NCBI GenBank assembly: GCA_014843695.1
Contig: CM026395.1
Span: forward strand, 46,071,270 to 46,135,269
Source of the DNA: Archivesica marissinica
Lineage: Eukaryota > Mollusca > Bivalvia > Venerida > Vesicomyidae
DNA: 64,000 nucleotides
Reading direction: 5' to 3'
This document shows, piece after piece, positions 24,379 to 36,017 of the stretch. The position numbers were made by a program, and so were the translations under genes. The stretch's first letter is position 1, and every line of letters begins with the position of its first letter. The notes under the pieces were generated by a model, which was not told the origin of the DNA, did not search any database, and worked only from the letters and a program-made list of their open reading frames with translations.

Positions 24379-24630
24379 GACCCCACGGTTATAAAACCTT
24401 TCTCCAATTTTAAGTTCAGTATCAAGCTACTGATTGATTCAGCTGAGAATGAGTCTCATAATCAACACATTCAAATTACTTGAGCTCGAGCTTGAACTAT
24501 CTGAGACCAGGCATGGGGGTTATAAAACTCAGTCTCAATCGTCTGATTGGTTCAGCTGACAGTAGCACTCAGAATCAACCAATCAGATCGCTTGAGTTTG
24601 AGAAAAGTTTTATAACCTCGGCTCTGGGTC
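24379..24630. mobile_element. MITE-like element with nested hairpins
   Basis: Left end GACCCCACGGTTATAAAAC and right end (reverse complement) GACCCAGAGCCGAGGTTATA form imperfect terminal inverted repeats. Inside, GGGGGTTATAAAACTCAGTC (24516-24535) is a third copy of the end motif. TCTGATTGGTTCAGCTGA and its inverted match AATCAACCAATCAGA form a second hairpin. No coding capacity. No clear target-site duplication. Confidence 0.55.
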
Positions 24631-24660
24631 ATCTATCTTCAATTAGATGAATGGACTTTT

Positions 24661-24940
24661 GTGGCTCAATAACTTAGTTCGTCGACTTAAATCACTCACC
24701 CATCACAGCTGTATGTTCGAAGCTCACGGTGGTTATCGAATTATTACATGTGAGGAGGCTATCCAGCTGGCTTCGGTTGTTCTAAACGGTGCCCGTCCGT
24801 GCTTGGAATACAGCTCACCGTGGAGTGGTTAATGATGCTGACTTCAAATCACTAGACTCTCACTGCTGTAGGTTCGTAACCCAATGGGTATACGGCTGGA
24901 TTGTGGAAGGTAGATAATTCAGTGTATAGTCCCATCCATA
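24661..24940 (+). mobile_element. SINE family F copy, possibly two heads in tandem
   Basis: Head GTGGCTCAATAACTTAGTTC...CACAGCTGTATGTTCGAAGC. Family body GTGAGGAGGCTATCCAGCTG and GTGCCCGTCCGTGC. From about 24832 a second head-like piece begins (GACTTCAAATCACTAGAC...GTAGGTTCGTAACCC). It may be a dimer or a nested insertion. Confidence 0.55.
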
Positions 24941-25149
24941 CAATGTTAATACTAGTGTGGTGAGACGTATGATCGAACTCTCGACCCTGGATTCGCAGTC
25001 GTAGTAACAGTGTTGTTTTCGTCCTTATTAAAGCCGCATGGTCACCTAATGCATACGGTGTCCGGCTCGAGAGGTAGTGAGTTGTGAACACATCCAGAAC
25101 CACGGTTGGTTGTGGTAGCCTTAGTCAAGACCCCCCATAGCGATGTGTT

Positions 25150-25238
25150 ACACCAGGAATGAGGTATCACGTGCGATTAAACATGTGTTGCAATAACTTG
25201 TTTCGTAATCGAGCTAAACAAAATTTATATAAACTAAG
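25150..25238 (+). mobile_element. SINE family D tail fragment
   Basis: Carries ACCAGGAATGAGGTATCACG and TTTCGTAATCGAGCTAAAC only. The tRNA-like head is missing (5' truncation). Confidence 0.7.
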
Positions 25239-25560
25239 TACATGTTTCAACTATCAACTTTATTCAATAACTTGTCTATGGACAAACAAACAAAGCTAAA
25301 TCCATTAAACAAGTCCACACTATTGTCTGGGCTAAGACTTAGATATGCATATTTTGATGAAAATATATATTGTAATCTATTAGAGCAATCTAGTGCCATC
25401 AAATCATGACTATGTCAATGGTCTTCTCTCAATATGAGAATAATGATTGATTTTCATCATCACTGTATGTTTTCATGTGACATTGTTATATGTTGTCTGT
25501 AAAACGGCGATTTTCAGCCTCTGGCTAAGAGTCATATTACAGCAATCCGTACCACAGGAT
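25239..25560 (+). mobile_element. Possible LINE 3' remnant
   Basis: One frame is open for about 48 codons to a stop near 25408 (NNLSMDKQTKLNP... LLSGLRLRYAYF). A T-rich stretch with a CTGTAAAACGGC/CTCTGGCTAAGAG ending follows, in the style of the LINE 3'UTR at 17640-17830. No diagnostic RT motif, so tentative. Confidence 0.3.
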
Positions 25561-25708
25561 AGTAAATCAAAACATGATATAAAACATCGAAAAAGGCACC
25601 AACGCGCTATTAAGAAATAACTTTAAAATTCAATTACCAGCCATGTTCAGATCGTGAATGACCTAATTAGCGGCTGCCATAGACAGGTGCAATAATTAAA
25701 AAAAGAAG

Positions 25709-25883
25709 TAGTATGTGAGATGGTACGTTGTCGCCAGATCGGACAGGTGGGTTTTCTCCGGGTACTCCGATTTACTCCCACACGAATGACCACATAAGTA
25801 TGCGCTTTCATCCGCGCCAACGAGAGTGATTCATATAAGTTGTTTAAACTTGCTTCGCAATCGTTGTAAAATAAATAAAGGTT
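25709..25883 (+). mobile_element. SINE family C, 5'-truncated copy
   Basis: Starts within the body at GTATGTGAGATGGTACG and runs through TTTTCTCCGGGTACTCCG, CGCCAACGAGAGTGATTC and TTGTAAAATAAATAAAG. The tRNA head is absent. Confidence 0.85.
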
Positions 25884-26080
25884 TTTAAAAAAAAAGACAT
25901 TATTTACAATGGTAAAAGGGACGCTGGAGTATATTAAAACAGGATTTGGCACAATGTTTCAACAATGACTGATTACTAAATTGAACTATAAATTGATCAC
26001 TTCTTCGCGTCATATTACATAAATCATGGTCCACCAATCAATATGACCTTGTCATCAAGCACAGCTCTAAAATCGTTATA

Positions 26081-26601
26081 CAGTCAACCCTGTCTTAAGT
26101 CAGCCAAGGGAATCACAGAAAGCTGCTGCTTTAAACAGGTGGCTGCTTACTAGAGGTCACATTACAAAAAGAACACTTACAATCGTATAATCTTCAAGTC
26201 TCATACCTTAAGGTTTCAATTCGGATTGGTTACAATACCACAGCTAAATTAAATAAATACCGACCTATGCCGTGTAGGTAATTTCATCTTACAATAATAA
26301 TCAAATTGGAATGCCTGCTTAAATTTACAATCAATCATTAACTTGTTGAGACTTAATCCAGTTGTTCCAGTGTGACATCGCATACAGATCTGTACCAATA
26401 CAGCTCCCTGTTGAGACTTGATCCAGTCAAACCTGGCTTAAGCAGCCAACCAATGGACTCACAGAAAGTGGCTGCTTAGCACAGGTAGCTGCTTAATAGA
26501 GGTTAAATGTATTATAATGTAACATATTGGGAATCTGAAAACTGGCTGCGTAGTACAGCTTGGCTGCTTAATAGAGGTGACCACTAACACAGGTTTGACT
26601 G
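26081..26601. mobile_element. Mariner/Tc1-like MITE
   Basis: Ends CAGTCAACCCTGTCTTA and, inverted, CAGTCAAACCTGTGTTA, each flanked by TA (26079-26080 and 26602-26603), as expected for a TA-target transposon. The 521-bp body has no ORF. It contains a further copy of the end (CAGTCAAACCTGGCTTAAGC at 26424) and repeated GGCTGCTTA-type words, so it looks like a nested or tandemly built end-derived element. Confidence 0.65.
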
Positions 26602-26888
26602 TATATTCGTTATTATAAGACGATTAACTCTGGTTCGTGTATTGACTCTGATGGAACTTTATTGAGAAGATCCCCTTTGGCTAGATGGGTTTTTATATTT
26701 GGTAACGTTAATCTGTCTATCTGTCTGTGACATGAATTTCTACCAGTTACAATAGAACGACTTGATCATGCTCACAGTACCGTAACCAGATGTAAAATTC
26801 AACAGAGGCAAGCTAGGGGATCCGGGGTCATGTTCACTCTTAAAATTGTTGGAGGCATAGAAGCTATATCCTGCGTTTTCTGGTTTAC

Positions 26889-27236
26889 TGAGTTTAGACG
26901 TATACTTATGTTCTGACCATTCAGCTCTCTAGCAGTCAACATTTAAAGAGTTTAGACGTATACTTATGTTCTGACCTTTCAGCTCTCTAGCAGTCAACAT
27001 TTAAAGAGTTTAGACGTATACTTATGTTCTGACCTTTCAGCTCTCTAGCAGTCAACATTTACTGAGTTTAGACGTATACTTATGTTCTGACCTTTCAGCT
27101 CTCTAGCAGTCAACATTTAAAGAGTTTAGACGTATACTTATGTTCTGACCATTCAGCTCTCTAGCAGTCAACATTTAAAGAGTTTAGACGTATACTTATG
27201 TACTGACCATTCAGCTCTCTAGCAGTCAACATTTTA
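26889..27236. repeat. 58-bp minisatellite, 6 copies
   Basis: Unit GAGTTTAGACGTATACTTAT + GTTCTGACCTTTCAGCTCTC + TAGCAGTCAACATTTAAA. Copies differ at one to three positions. Confidence 0.95.
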
Positions 27237-27589
27237 TACAGCAACGGAATATTGTTTTGCATTTTATTTATATTTCTTTTTTGTTTTGCTTTGGAAATTT
27301 TAACCGAGGCAGCTGCCTCGGTGTGCCTCAGTGTGGCTCTTGTGGTAGGTGGGTCCAATTACCTAATTGTGCGGTGAATATTGTGGGTGCATTGGTTGCC
27401 ATAGTTACCATATGGCAACCGTTTTTTGAAGATTCCAAGGCTCCGGCCGACGACGATGTTGATTTTGGTCCTAGTAGTATAAAGGAACCATTGTAGTTAC
27501 AAATGTACCCTAGTTATAGTGTTTGTCTTTTTTGTTTATTATGGTGCAACCCCTATTGAAAGGGCCAGCCATTACTGACTTATGAGACA
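27237..27589. other. Unassigned spacer
   Basis: A plus-strand frame of 79 codons (27257-27496) is not recognisable. No supported gene. Confidence 0.45.
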
Positions 27590-27725
27590 CCTTTTATGGA
27601 CATCCGTACTTCCCGAATCCTATCCTTGTGGGCCAGGCGCATTAATTAACTAGCTGGCGGCTCAGCAACCGGCCATATCAGAATGAACCGTAGACGGACG
27701 TCTTAACCACAAGGCCACGGAGATG
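27590..27725 (-). mobile_element. SINE head fragment (tRNA-like)
   Basis: On the minus strand: TCCGTGGCCTTGTGGTTAAG then GACGTCCGTCTACGGTTCAT, a tRNA-like A box and arm. The B box is degraded. Best placed with the SINE B/F heads. Confidence 0.5.
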
Positions 27726-27751
27726 TTATATACACATGTATCCCTCACGTG

Positions 27752-29970
27752 GTTCGAGTAGTTACATATATACCCGTTTGGCTTACTTATGGGTCTTAGT
27801 TACATGTGCGGTCGAGTAGTTACATATATACCCTTTTGGCTTAAGTGTATGCCCTAGCTAAATTTGCGGTCAAGTAGTTACATATATACCCGTTTGGCTT
27901 ACTTGTGGGTCCTAGTTACATTTGCGGTCGAGTAGTTACATATATACCCTTTTGGCTTATGTGTATGCCCTAGCTAAATTTGCGGTAAAGTAGTTACATA
28001 TATACCTTTTTGGCTTACGTGTATGCCCAAGTTACATTTGCGATCGAGTAGTTACATATATACCCGTTTGGCTTACTTGTGGGTCCTAGTTACATTTGCG
28101 ATCGAGTAGTTACATATATACCCGTTTGGCTTACTTGTGGGTCCTAGTTACATTTGCGATCGAGTAGTTACATATATACCCGTTTGGCTTACTTGTGGGT
28201 CCTAGTTACATTTGCGATCGAGTAGTTACATATATACCCGTTTGGCTTACTTGTGGGTCCTAGTTACATTTGCGATCGAGTAGTTACATATATACCCGTT
28301 TGGCTTACTTGTGGGTCCTAGTTACATTTGCGATCGAGTAGTTACATATATACCCGTTTGGCTTACTTGTGGGTCCTAGTTACATTTGCGATCGAGTAGT
28401 TACATATATACCCGTTTGGCTTACTTGTGGGTCCTAGTTACATTTGCGATCGAGTAGTTACATATATACCCGTTTGGCTTACTTGTGGGTCCTAGTTACA
28501 TTTGCGATCGAGTAGTTACATATATACCCGTTTGGCTTACTTGTGGGTCCTAGTTACATTTGCGATCGAGTAGTTACATATATACCCGTTTGGCTTACTT
28601 GTGGGTCCTAGTTACATTTGCGATCGAGTAGTTACATATGTTTGGTTTTGTGGGTTGTTATACCCGTTTGGCTTACTTGTGGGTCCTAGTTACATTTGCG
28701 ATCGAGTAGTTACATATATACCCGTTTGGCTTACTTGTGGGTCCTAGTTACATTTGCGATCGAGTAGTTACATATATACCCGTTTGGCTTACTTGTGGGT
28801 CCTAGTTACATTTGCGATCGAGTAGTTACATATATACCCGTTTGGCTTACTTGTGGGTCCTAGTTACATTTGCGATCGAGTAGTTACATATATACCCGTT
28901 TGGCTTACTTGTGGGTCCTAGTTACATTTGCGATCGAGTAGTTACATATATACCCGTTTGGCTTACTTGTGGGTCCTAGTTACATTTGCGATCGAGTAGT
29001 TACATATATACCCGTTTGGCTTACTTGTGGGTCCTAGTTACATTTGCGATCGAGTAGTTACATATATACCCGTTTGGCTTACTTGTGGGTCCTAGTTACA
29101 TTTGCGATCGAGTAGTTACATATATACCCGTTTGGCTTACTTGTGGGTCCTAGTTACATTTGCGATCGAGTAGTTACATATATACCCGTTTGGCTTACTT
29201 GTGGGTCCTAGTTACATTTGCGATCGAGTAGTTACATATATACCCGTTTGGCTTACTTGTGGGTCCTAGTTACATTTGCGATCGAGTAGTTACATATATA
29301 CCCGTTTGGCTTACTTGTGGGTCCTAGTTACATTTGCGATCGAGTAGTTACATATATACCCGTTTGGCTTACTTGTGGGTCCTAGTTACATTTGCGATCG
29401 AGTAGTTACATATATACCCGTTTGGCTTACTTGTGGGTCCTAGTTACATTTGCGATCGAGTAGTTACATATATACCCGTTTGGCTTACTTGTGGGTCCTA
29501 GTTACATTTGCGATCGAGTAGTTACATATATACCCGTTTGGCTTACTTGTGGGTCCTAGTTACATTTGCGATCGAGTAGTTACATATATACCCGTTTGGC
29601 TTACTTGTGGGTCCTAGTTACATTTGCGATCGAGTAGTTACATATATACCCGTTTGGCTTACTTGTGGGTCCTAGTTACATTTGCGATCGAGTAGTTACA
29701 TATATACCCGTTTGGCTTACTTGTGGGTCCTAGTTACATTTGCGATCGAGTAGTTACATATATACCCGTTTGGCTTACTTGTGGGTCCTAGTTACATTTG
29801 CGATCGAGTAGTTACATATATACCCGTTTGGCTTACTTGTGGGTCCTAGTTACATTTGCGATCGAGTAGTTACATATATACCCGTTTGGCTTACTTGTGG
29901 GTCCTAGTTACATTTGCGATCGAGTAGTTACATACCCTTTTGGTTACGTGTGCGCCCTAGTTACATTTGC
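27752..29970. repeat. 58-bp satellite, about 37 copies, homogenised core
   Basis: Core unit CGATCGAGTAGTTACATATA + TACCCGTTTGGCTTACTTGT + GGGTCCTAGTTACATTTG. Between about 28040 and 29920 the units are virtually identical, except one with a 22-bp insertion-like change near 28640. The first five units alternate this type with a second (CCCTTTTGGCTTATGTGTAT, GCCCTAGCTAAATTTGCGG). The last unit is again type-2-like. The array abuts a truncated SINE A at 29972. Confidence 0.97.
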
Positions 29971-29971
29971 G

Positions 29972-30156
29972 GTGGGACTTTAAACCGAGGTCTCGTGTCG
30001 GTGCTTTACACCGTGCACGTAAAAGAACCAGCGCATACCCTGTAATGGGTCTCTGTCTGTATCATTGCACTATCCTCCAAATATCTGAAATGACTAATCT
30101 CTTCAGAAGGCGTCACTCATATGGGCAACCGGTAGCGACGATAAATAAACTTAAAA
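29972..30156 (+). mobile_element. SINE family A, 5'-truncated copy
   Basis: Starts inside the body at GGGACTTTAAACCGAGG and continues through GTGTCGGTGCTTTACACCGTG-like and GTCACTCATATGGGCAACC to ATAAATAAACTTAAAAC. Its 5' end coincides with the end of the 58-bp satellite. Confidence 0.85.
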
Positions 30157-30583
30157 CAAACATAGTTTTCCATATGTGCAAACTCGACACATAAATGCTC
30201 AGATATTGGGAACAGATAGGCTACAAATATCTGCACATTCATCGAGATATGTCTGCACACAATAAAACCACATGTCAGAGTGTCAATACTATGAAAGCTC
30301 ACACTTGATGTCACTATGATATATATGACGTGTGAAGTAATGAAGTTGCAGTCGCGCTTTACTACAATACCCGTGCTAAATAGTCTGCACTATTTGAATA
30401 GCCCACTATATTTGAATGAATACACCTTCGGTGGGTATAATGGTCATTATTGAATCTTTGAGCAAATAAAAGAAGCCGGAATCCAATACGGACTCCCATG
30501 AGCCATACTTATGTTCGATAGTTGTTATTCCTCACTGCTCGACTCTAGAGTTTTGAATCAGGGTCCGAATTGTTTATACACAA
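30157..30583. other. Unassigned spacer
   Basis: No coding or repeat signal. Confidence 0.5.
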
Positions 30584-30801
30584 TTATTTTATCTCGATTG
30601 CGAAACAAGTTATTGTAACGTTAGATTAATCGCTCTCGAGATCTCGTTCCTGATGAAATCCATCGTCGTGAGGGAGAGAGAAGAGGCAATGTGGAATTCA
30701 AGTGCTTAATGGCACAATCGTAACGGCTACATTTTGGGCGTGGAATCCGGGCCTTTCGCACATGAAGCGAACGCGGCTACCACTACGCTAGAGCTACTTC
30801 C
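30584..30801 (-). mobile_element. SINE family D copy
   Basis: Tail (minus strand) CGCAATCGAGATAAAAT, body GAACGAGATCTCGAGAGCG and CCTCACGACGATGG, then a tRNA-like head with a degraded B box ending near 30801. Diverged from the copy at 18909. Confidence 0.75.
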
Positions 30802-31341
30802 ATACAACTCAGGATCCATTCTAAACATTAATAAAGGCAGTGTTACATGTTATTAGTATTAATTCAATTTAATTGTAACACAAATGTGAAATTTCTCATT
30901 TTCATTTTCCATTGGAATATTGTATCGTCATCTAGACATTGCTCCCACATTAATCAATAATTAATGTCTCACCCCACCCCCATATCTTCAAGTTTTAATT
31001 GCATTTTCGGCACTATACCAGAGATAAATGAAAGCCCGGGTAATGTGGATTGACATGTAGTGACTATTTGATCAAGGAGCTGTTGCAGTTTGTGAATACG
31101 TGCAAATTCGCCTCTTTATAATGGATGAATGGCTTATATAATCGTGTCATTAAATGCACCAGAAGCCATTGTTTAAAGAAATATGGTTAACATGATATGT
31201 GTCACATAGTGACAGGTGAAACACATAACACGTGACACACCTAACATGTGACACCGGGGGCTCGTGTAATGGTAATAGTGGCGTTCTCAATAACAAGTCA
31301 GTACGTCACGTTGTGTTTAAATATAGTTTTATTATACAATA
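30802..31341. other. Unassigned spacer
   Basis: Nothing supported. Short CACATGACAC/GTGACAC words at about 31195-31255. Confidence 0.5.
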
Positions 31342-34300
31342 TACGTACATTCTATAGCAATCCATCTAGTACACGTACATTCTATAGCAATCCATCTATT
31401 ACACGTACATTCTATAGCAATCCATCTATTACACGTACATTATATAGCAATCCATCTAGTACACGTACATTCTATAGCAATCCATCTATTACACGTACAT
31501 TCTATAGCAATCCATCTATTACACGTACATTCTATAGCAATCCATCTAGTACACGTACATTATATAGCAATCCATCTATTACACGTACATTCTATAGAAA
31601 TCCATCTATTACACGTACATTATATAGCAATCCATCTAGTACACGTACATTATATAGCAATCCATCTAGTACACGTACATTCTATAGCAATCCATCTATT
31701 ACACGTACATTCTATAGCAATCCATCTATTACACGTACATTATATAGCAATCCATCTAGTACACGTACATTCTATAGCAATCCATCTAGTACACGTACAT
31801 TCTATAGCAATCCATCTAGTACACGTACATTCTATAGCAATCCATCTAATACACGTACATTCTATAGCAATCCATCTATTACACGTACATTCTATAGCAA
31901 TCCATCTATTACATTCTATAGCAATCCATTTATTACACGTACATTATATAGCAATCCATCTATTACACGTACATTCTATAGCAATCCATCTAGTACACGT
32001 ACATTCTATAGCAATCCATCTAGTACACGTACATTCTATAGCAATCCATCTATTACACGTACATTCTATAGCAATCCATATATTACATTCTATAACAATC
32101 CATTTATTACACGTACATTATATAGCAATCCATCTATTACACGTACATTCTATAGCAATCCATCTATTACACGTACATTCTATAGCAATCCATATATTAC
32201 ATTCTATAACAATCCATTTATTACACGTACATTCTATAGCAATCCATCTAGTACACGTACATTCTATAGCAATCCATCTAGTACACGTACATTCTATAGC
32301 AATCCATCTAGTACACGTACATTCTATAGCAATCCATATATTACATTCTATAACAATCCATTTATTACACGTACATTATATAGCAATCCATCTATTACAC
32401 GTACATTCTATAGCAATCCATCTATTACATTCTATAGCAATCCATCTATTACATTATATAGCAATCCATCTAGTACACGTACATTCTATAGCAATCCATC
32501 TAATACACGTACATTCTATAGCAATCCATCTAGTACACGTACATTCTATAGCAATCCATCTATTACATTCTATAGCAATCCATCTAATACACGTACATTC
32601 TATAGCAATCCATCTATTACATTATATAGCAATCCATCTAGTACACGTACATTCTATAGCAATCCATCTAGTACACGTACATTATATAGCAATCCATCTA
32701 TTACACGTACATTCTATAGCAATCCATCTATTACACGTACATTCTATAGCAATCCATCTATTACATTATATAGCAATCCATCTATTACACGTACATTCTA
32801 TAGCAATCCATCTATTACATTCTATAGCAATCCATCTAGTACACGTACATTCTATAGCAATCCATCTATTACACGTACATTCTATAGCAATCCATCTATT
32901 ACACGTACATTCTATAGCAATCCATCTATTACACGTACATTCTATAGCAATCCATCTATTACACGTACATTCTATAGCAATCCATCTAGTACACGTACAT
33001 TATATAGCAATCCATCTAATACACGTACATTCTATAGCAATCCATCTATTACATTATATAGCAATCCATCTAGTACACGTACATTCTATAGCAAATCCAT
33101 CTAATACACGTACATTCTATAGCAATCCATCTATTACATTATATAGCAATCCATCTAGTACACGTACATTCTATAGCAATCCATCTAGTACACGTACATT
33201 ATATAGCAATCCATTTATTACACGTACATTATATAGCAATCCATTTATTACACGTACATTATATAGCAATCCATCTATTACACGTACATTCTATAGCAAT
33301 CCATCTAGTACACGTACATTCTATAGAAATCCATCTAGTACACGTACATTCTATAGCAATCCATCTATTACACGTACATTCTATAGAAATCCATCTAGTA
33401 CACGTACATTCTATAGCAATCCATCTATTACACGTACATTCTATAGAAATCCATCTAGTACACGTACATTCTATAGCAATACATCTATTACACGTACATT
33501 CTATAGAAATCCATCTATTACACGTACATTATATAGCAATCCATCTAGTACACGTACATTATATAGCAATCCATCTAGTACACGTACATTCTATAGCAAT
33601 CCATCTATTACACGTACATTCTATAGCAATCCATCTATTACACGTACATTATATAGCAATCCATCTAGTACACGTACATTCTATAGCAATCCATCTAGTA
33701 CACGTACATTCTATAGCAATCCATCTAGTACACGTACATTCTATAGCAATCCATCTAATACACGTACATTCTATAGCAATCCATCTATTACACGTACATT
33801 CTATAGCAATCCATCTATTACATTCTATAGCAATCCATTTATTACACGTACATTATATAGCAATCCATCTATTACACGTACATTCTATAGCAATCCATCT
33901 AGTACACGTACATTCTATAGCAATCCATCTAGTACACGTACATTCTATAGCAATCCATCTATTACACGTACATTCTATAGCAATCCATATATTACATTCT
34001 ATAACAATCCATTTATTACACGTACATTATATAGCAATCCATCTATTACACGTACATTCTATAGCAATCCATCTATTACACGTACATTCTATAGCAATCC
34101 ATATATTACATTCTATAACAATCCATTTATTACACGTACATTCTATAGCAATCCATCTAGTACACGTACATTCTATAGCAATCCATCTAGTACACGTACA
34201 TTCTATAGCAATCCATATATTACATTCTATAACAATCCATTTATTACACGTACATTATATAGCAATCCATCTATTACACGTACATTCTATAGCAATCCAT

Positions 34301-35642
34301 CTATTACATTCTATAGCAATCCATCTATTACATTATATAGCAATCCATCTAGTACACGTACATTCTATAGCAATCCATCTAATACACGTACATTCTATAG
34401 CAATCCATCTAGTACACGTACATTCTATAGCAATCCATCTATTACATTCTATAGCAATCCATCTAATACACGTACATTCTATAGCAATCCATCTATTACA
34501 TTATATAGCAATCCATCTAGTACACGTACATTCTATAGCAATCCATCTAGTACACGTACATTATATAGCAATCCATCTATTACACGTACATTCTATAGCA
34601 ATCCATCTATTACACGTACATTCTATAGCAATCCATCTATTACATTATATAGCAATCCATCTATTACACGTACATTCTATAGCAATCCATCTATTACATT
34701 CTATAGCAATCCATCTAGTACACGTACATTCTATAGCAATCCATCTATTACACGTACATTCTATAGCAATCCATCTATTACACGTACATTCTATAGCAAT
34801 CCATCTATTACACGTACATTCTATAGCAATCCATCTATTACACGTACATTCTATAGCAATCCATCTAGTACACGTACATTATATAGCAATCCATCTAATA
34901 CACGTACATTCTATAGCAATCCATCTATTACATTATATAGCAATCCATCTAGTACACGTACATTCTATAGCAAATCCATCTAATACACGTACATTCTATA
35001 GCAATCCATCTATTACATTATATAGCAATCCATCTAGTACACGTACATTCTATAGCAATCCATCTAGTACACGTACATTATATAGCAATCCATTTATTAC
35101 ACGTACATTATATAGCAATCCATTTATTACACGTACATTATATAGCAATCCATCTATTACACGTACATTCTATAGCAATCCATCTAGTACACGTACATTC
35201 TATAGAAATCCATCTAGTACACGTACATTCTATAGCAATCCATCTATTACACGTACATTCTATAGAAATCCATCTAGTACACGTACATTCTATAGCAATC
35301 CATCTATTACACGTACATTCTATAGAAATCCATCTAGTACACGTACATTCTATAGCAATACATCTATTACACGTACATTCTATAGCAATCCATCTATTAC
35401 ACGTACATTCTATAGAAATCCATCTAGTACACGTACATTCTATAGCAATCCATCTATTACACGTACATTATATAGCAATCCATCTATTACACGTACATTC
35501 TATAGAAATCCATCTAGTACACGTACATTCTATAGCAATCCATCTATTACACGTACATTCTATAGCAATCCATCTAGTACACGTACATTCTATAGCAATC
35601 CATCTATTACACGTACATTCTATAGCAATCCATCTATTACAA
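31342..35642. repeat. 30-bp satellite with 1.9-kb higher-order duplication
   Basis: Unit CACGTACATTCTATAGCAAT + CCATCTATTA. Variants are AGT/ATT/AAT at one step, TATATAG for CTATAG, GAAAT for GCAAT, and a 15-bp-shorter unit without ACACGTAC. The string of variants from about 31580 to 33480 is repeated from about 33490 to 35360, including unique marks: the extra A in GCAAATCCATC at 33091 and 34970, and CAATACATC at 33477 and 35356, both offset by 1879 bp. The 618-codon frame from 31248 is an artefact that ends where the extra A shifts frame. Confidence 0.97.
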
Positions 35643-35763
35643 ATTTTATAAATGTCCAGAATATATGAACCACATCTCTGTCATAGAAGTTCAGGTAAAG
35701 TTCCACTACACACTAAACGAAATACTTGCATCATTACCGTCCATGCTGATTCACTGACGCAGG

Positions 35764-35773
35764 CCGAATATCT
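35764..35773. repeat. Left target-site duplication of MULE
   Basis: CCGAATATCT, identical to 38675-38684. MULE elements typically duplicate 8-10 bp of target. Confidence 0.85.
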
Positions 35774-35779
35774 GGTGTC

Positions 35780-35836
35780 TTCCTGAAACCCCCACTTTTC
35801 AAATTTTGATAACAAAAAAAGTGGGTGTTTCAGGAA
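35780..35836. repeat. Left terminal repeat of MULE with inverted inner copy
   Basis: TTCCTGAAACCCCCACTTTT at the end and, inverted, AAAGTGGGTGTTTCAGGAA at 35818-35836. Together they can fold into a hairpin with about a 20-nt loop. Confidence 0.85.
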
Positions 35837-36017
35837 TTTTGCTTTTTCCAATTAACACCTTCCTACGGCCTTAGGTCAAATTATAGCTATGGTCTGTTTC
35901 TTAGGATGATTTAATAAAACAAGACAAGTTTTTTATACATTTATATCATCTTTAAACACAGATTCATCTGCAGTACTCATCAGTCAATCAATCACTAATG
36001 ATGAATCAGTCAGTCAT

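Noticed and set aside
20924..29970. CRISPR-like arrays
   Set aside because: Units are contiguous without unique spacers, and no cas genes exist; the context is eukaryotic.
31248..33104. 618-codon frame with a TRTFYSNPSI-type repeat
   Set aside because: 30-bp satellite in phase with codons. It ends at a single extra base and has no conserved ends.
27752..35642. Centromere or telomere satellite
   Set aside because: Arrays are only 2-4 kb, of many unrelated kinds, with no TTAGGG-type repeat. Nothing ties them to either structure.
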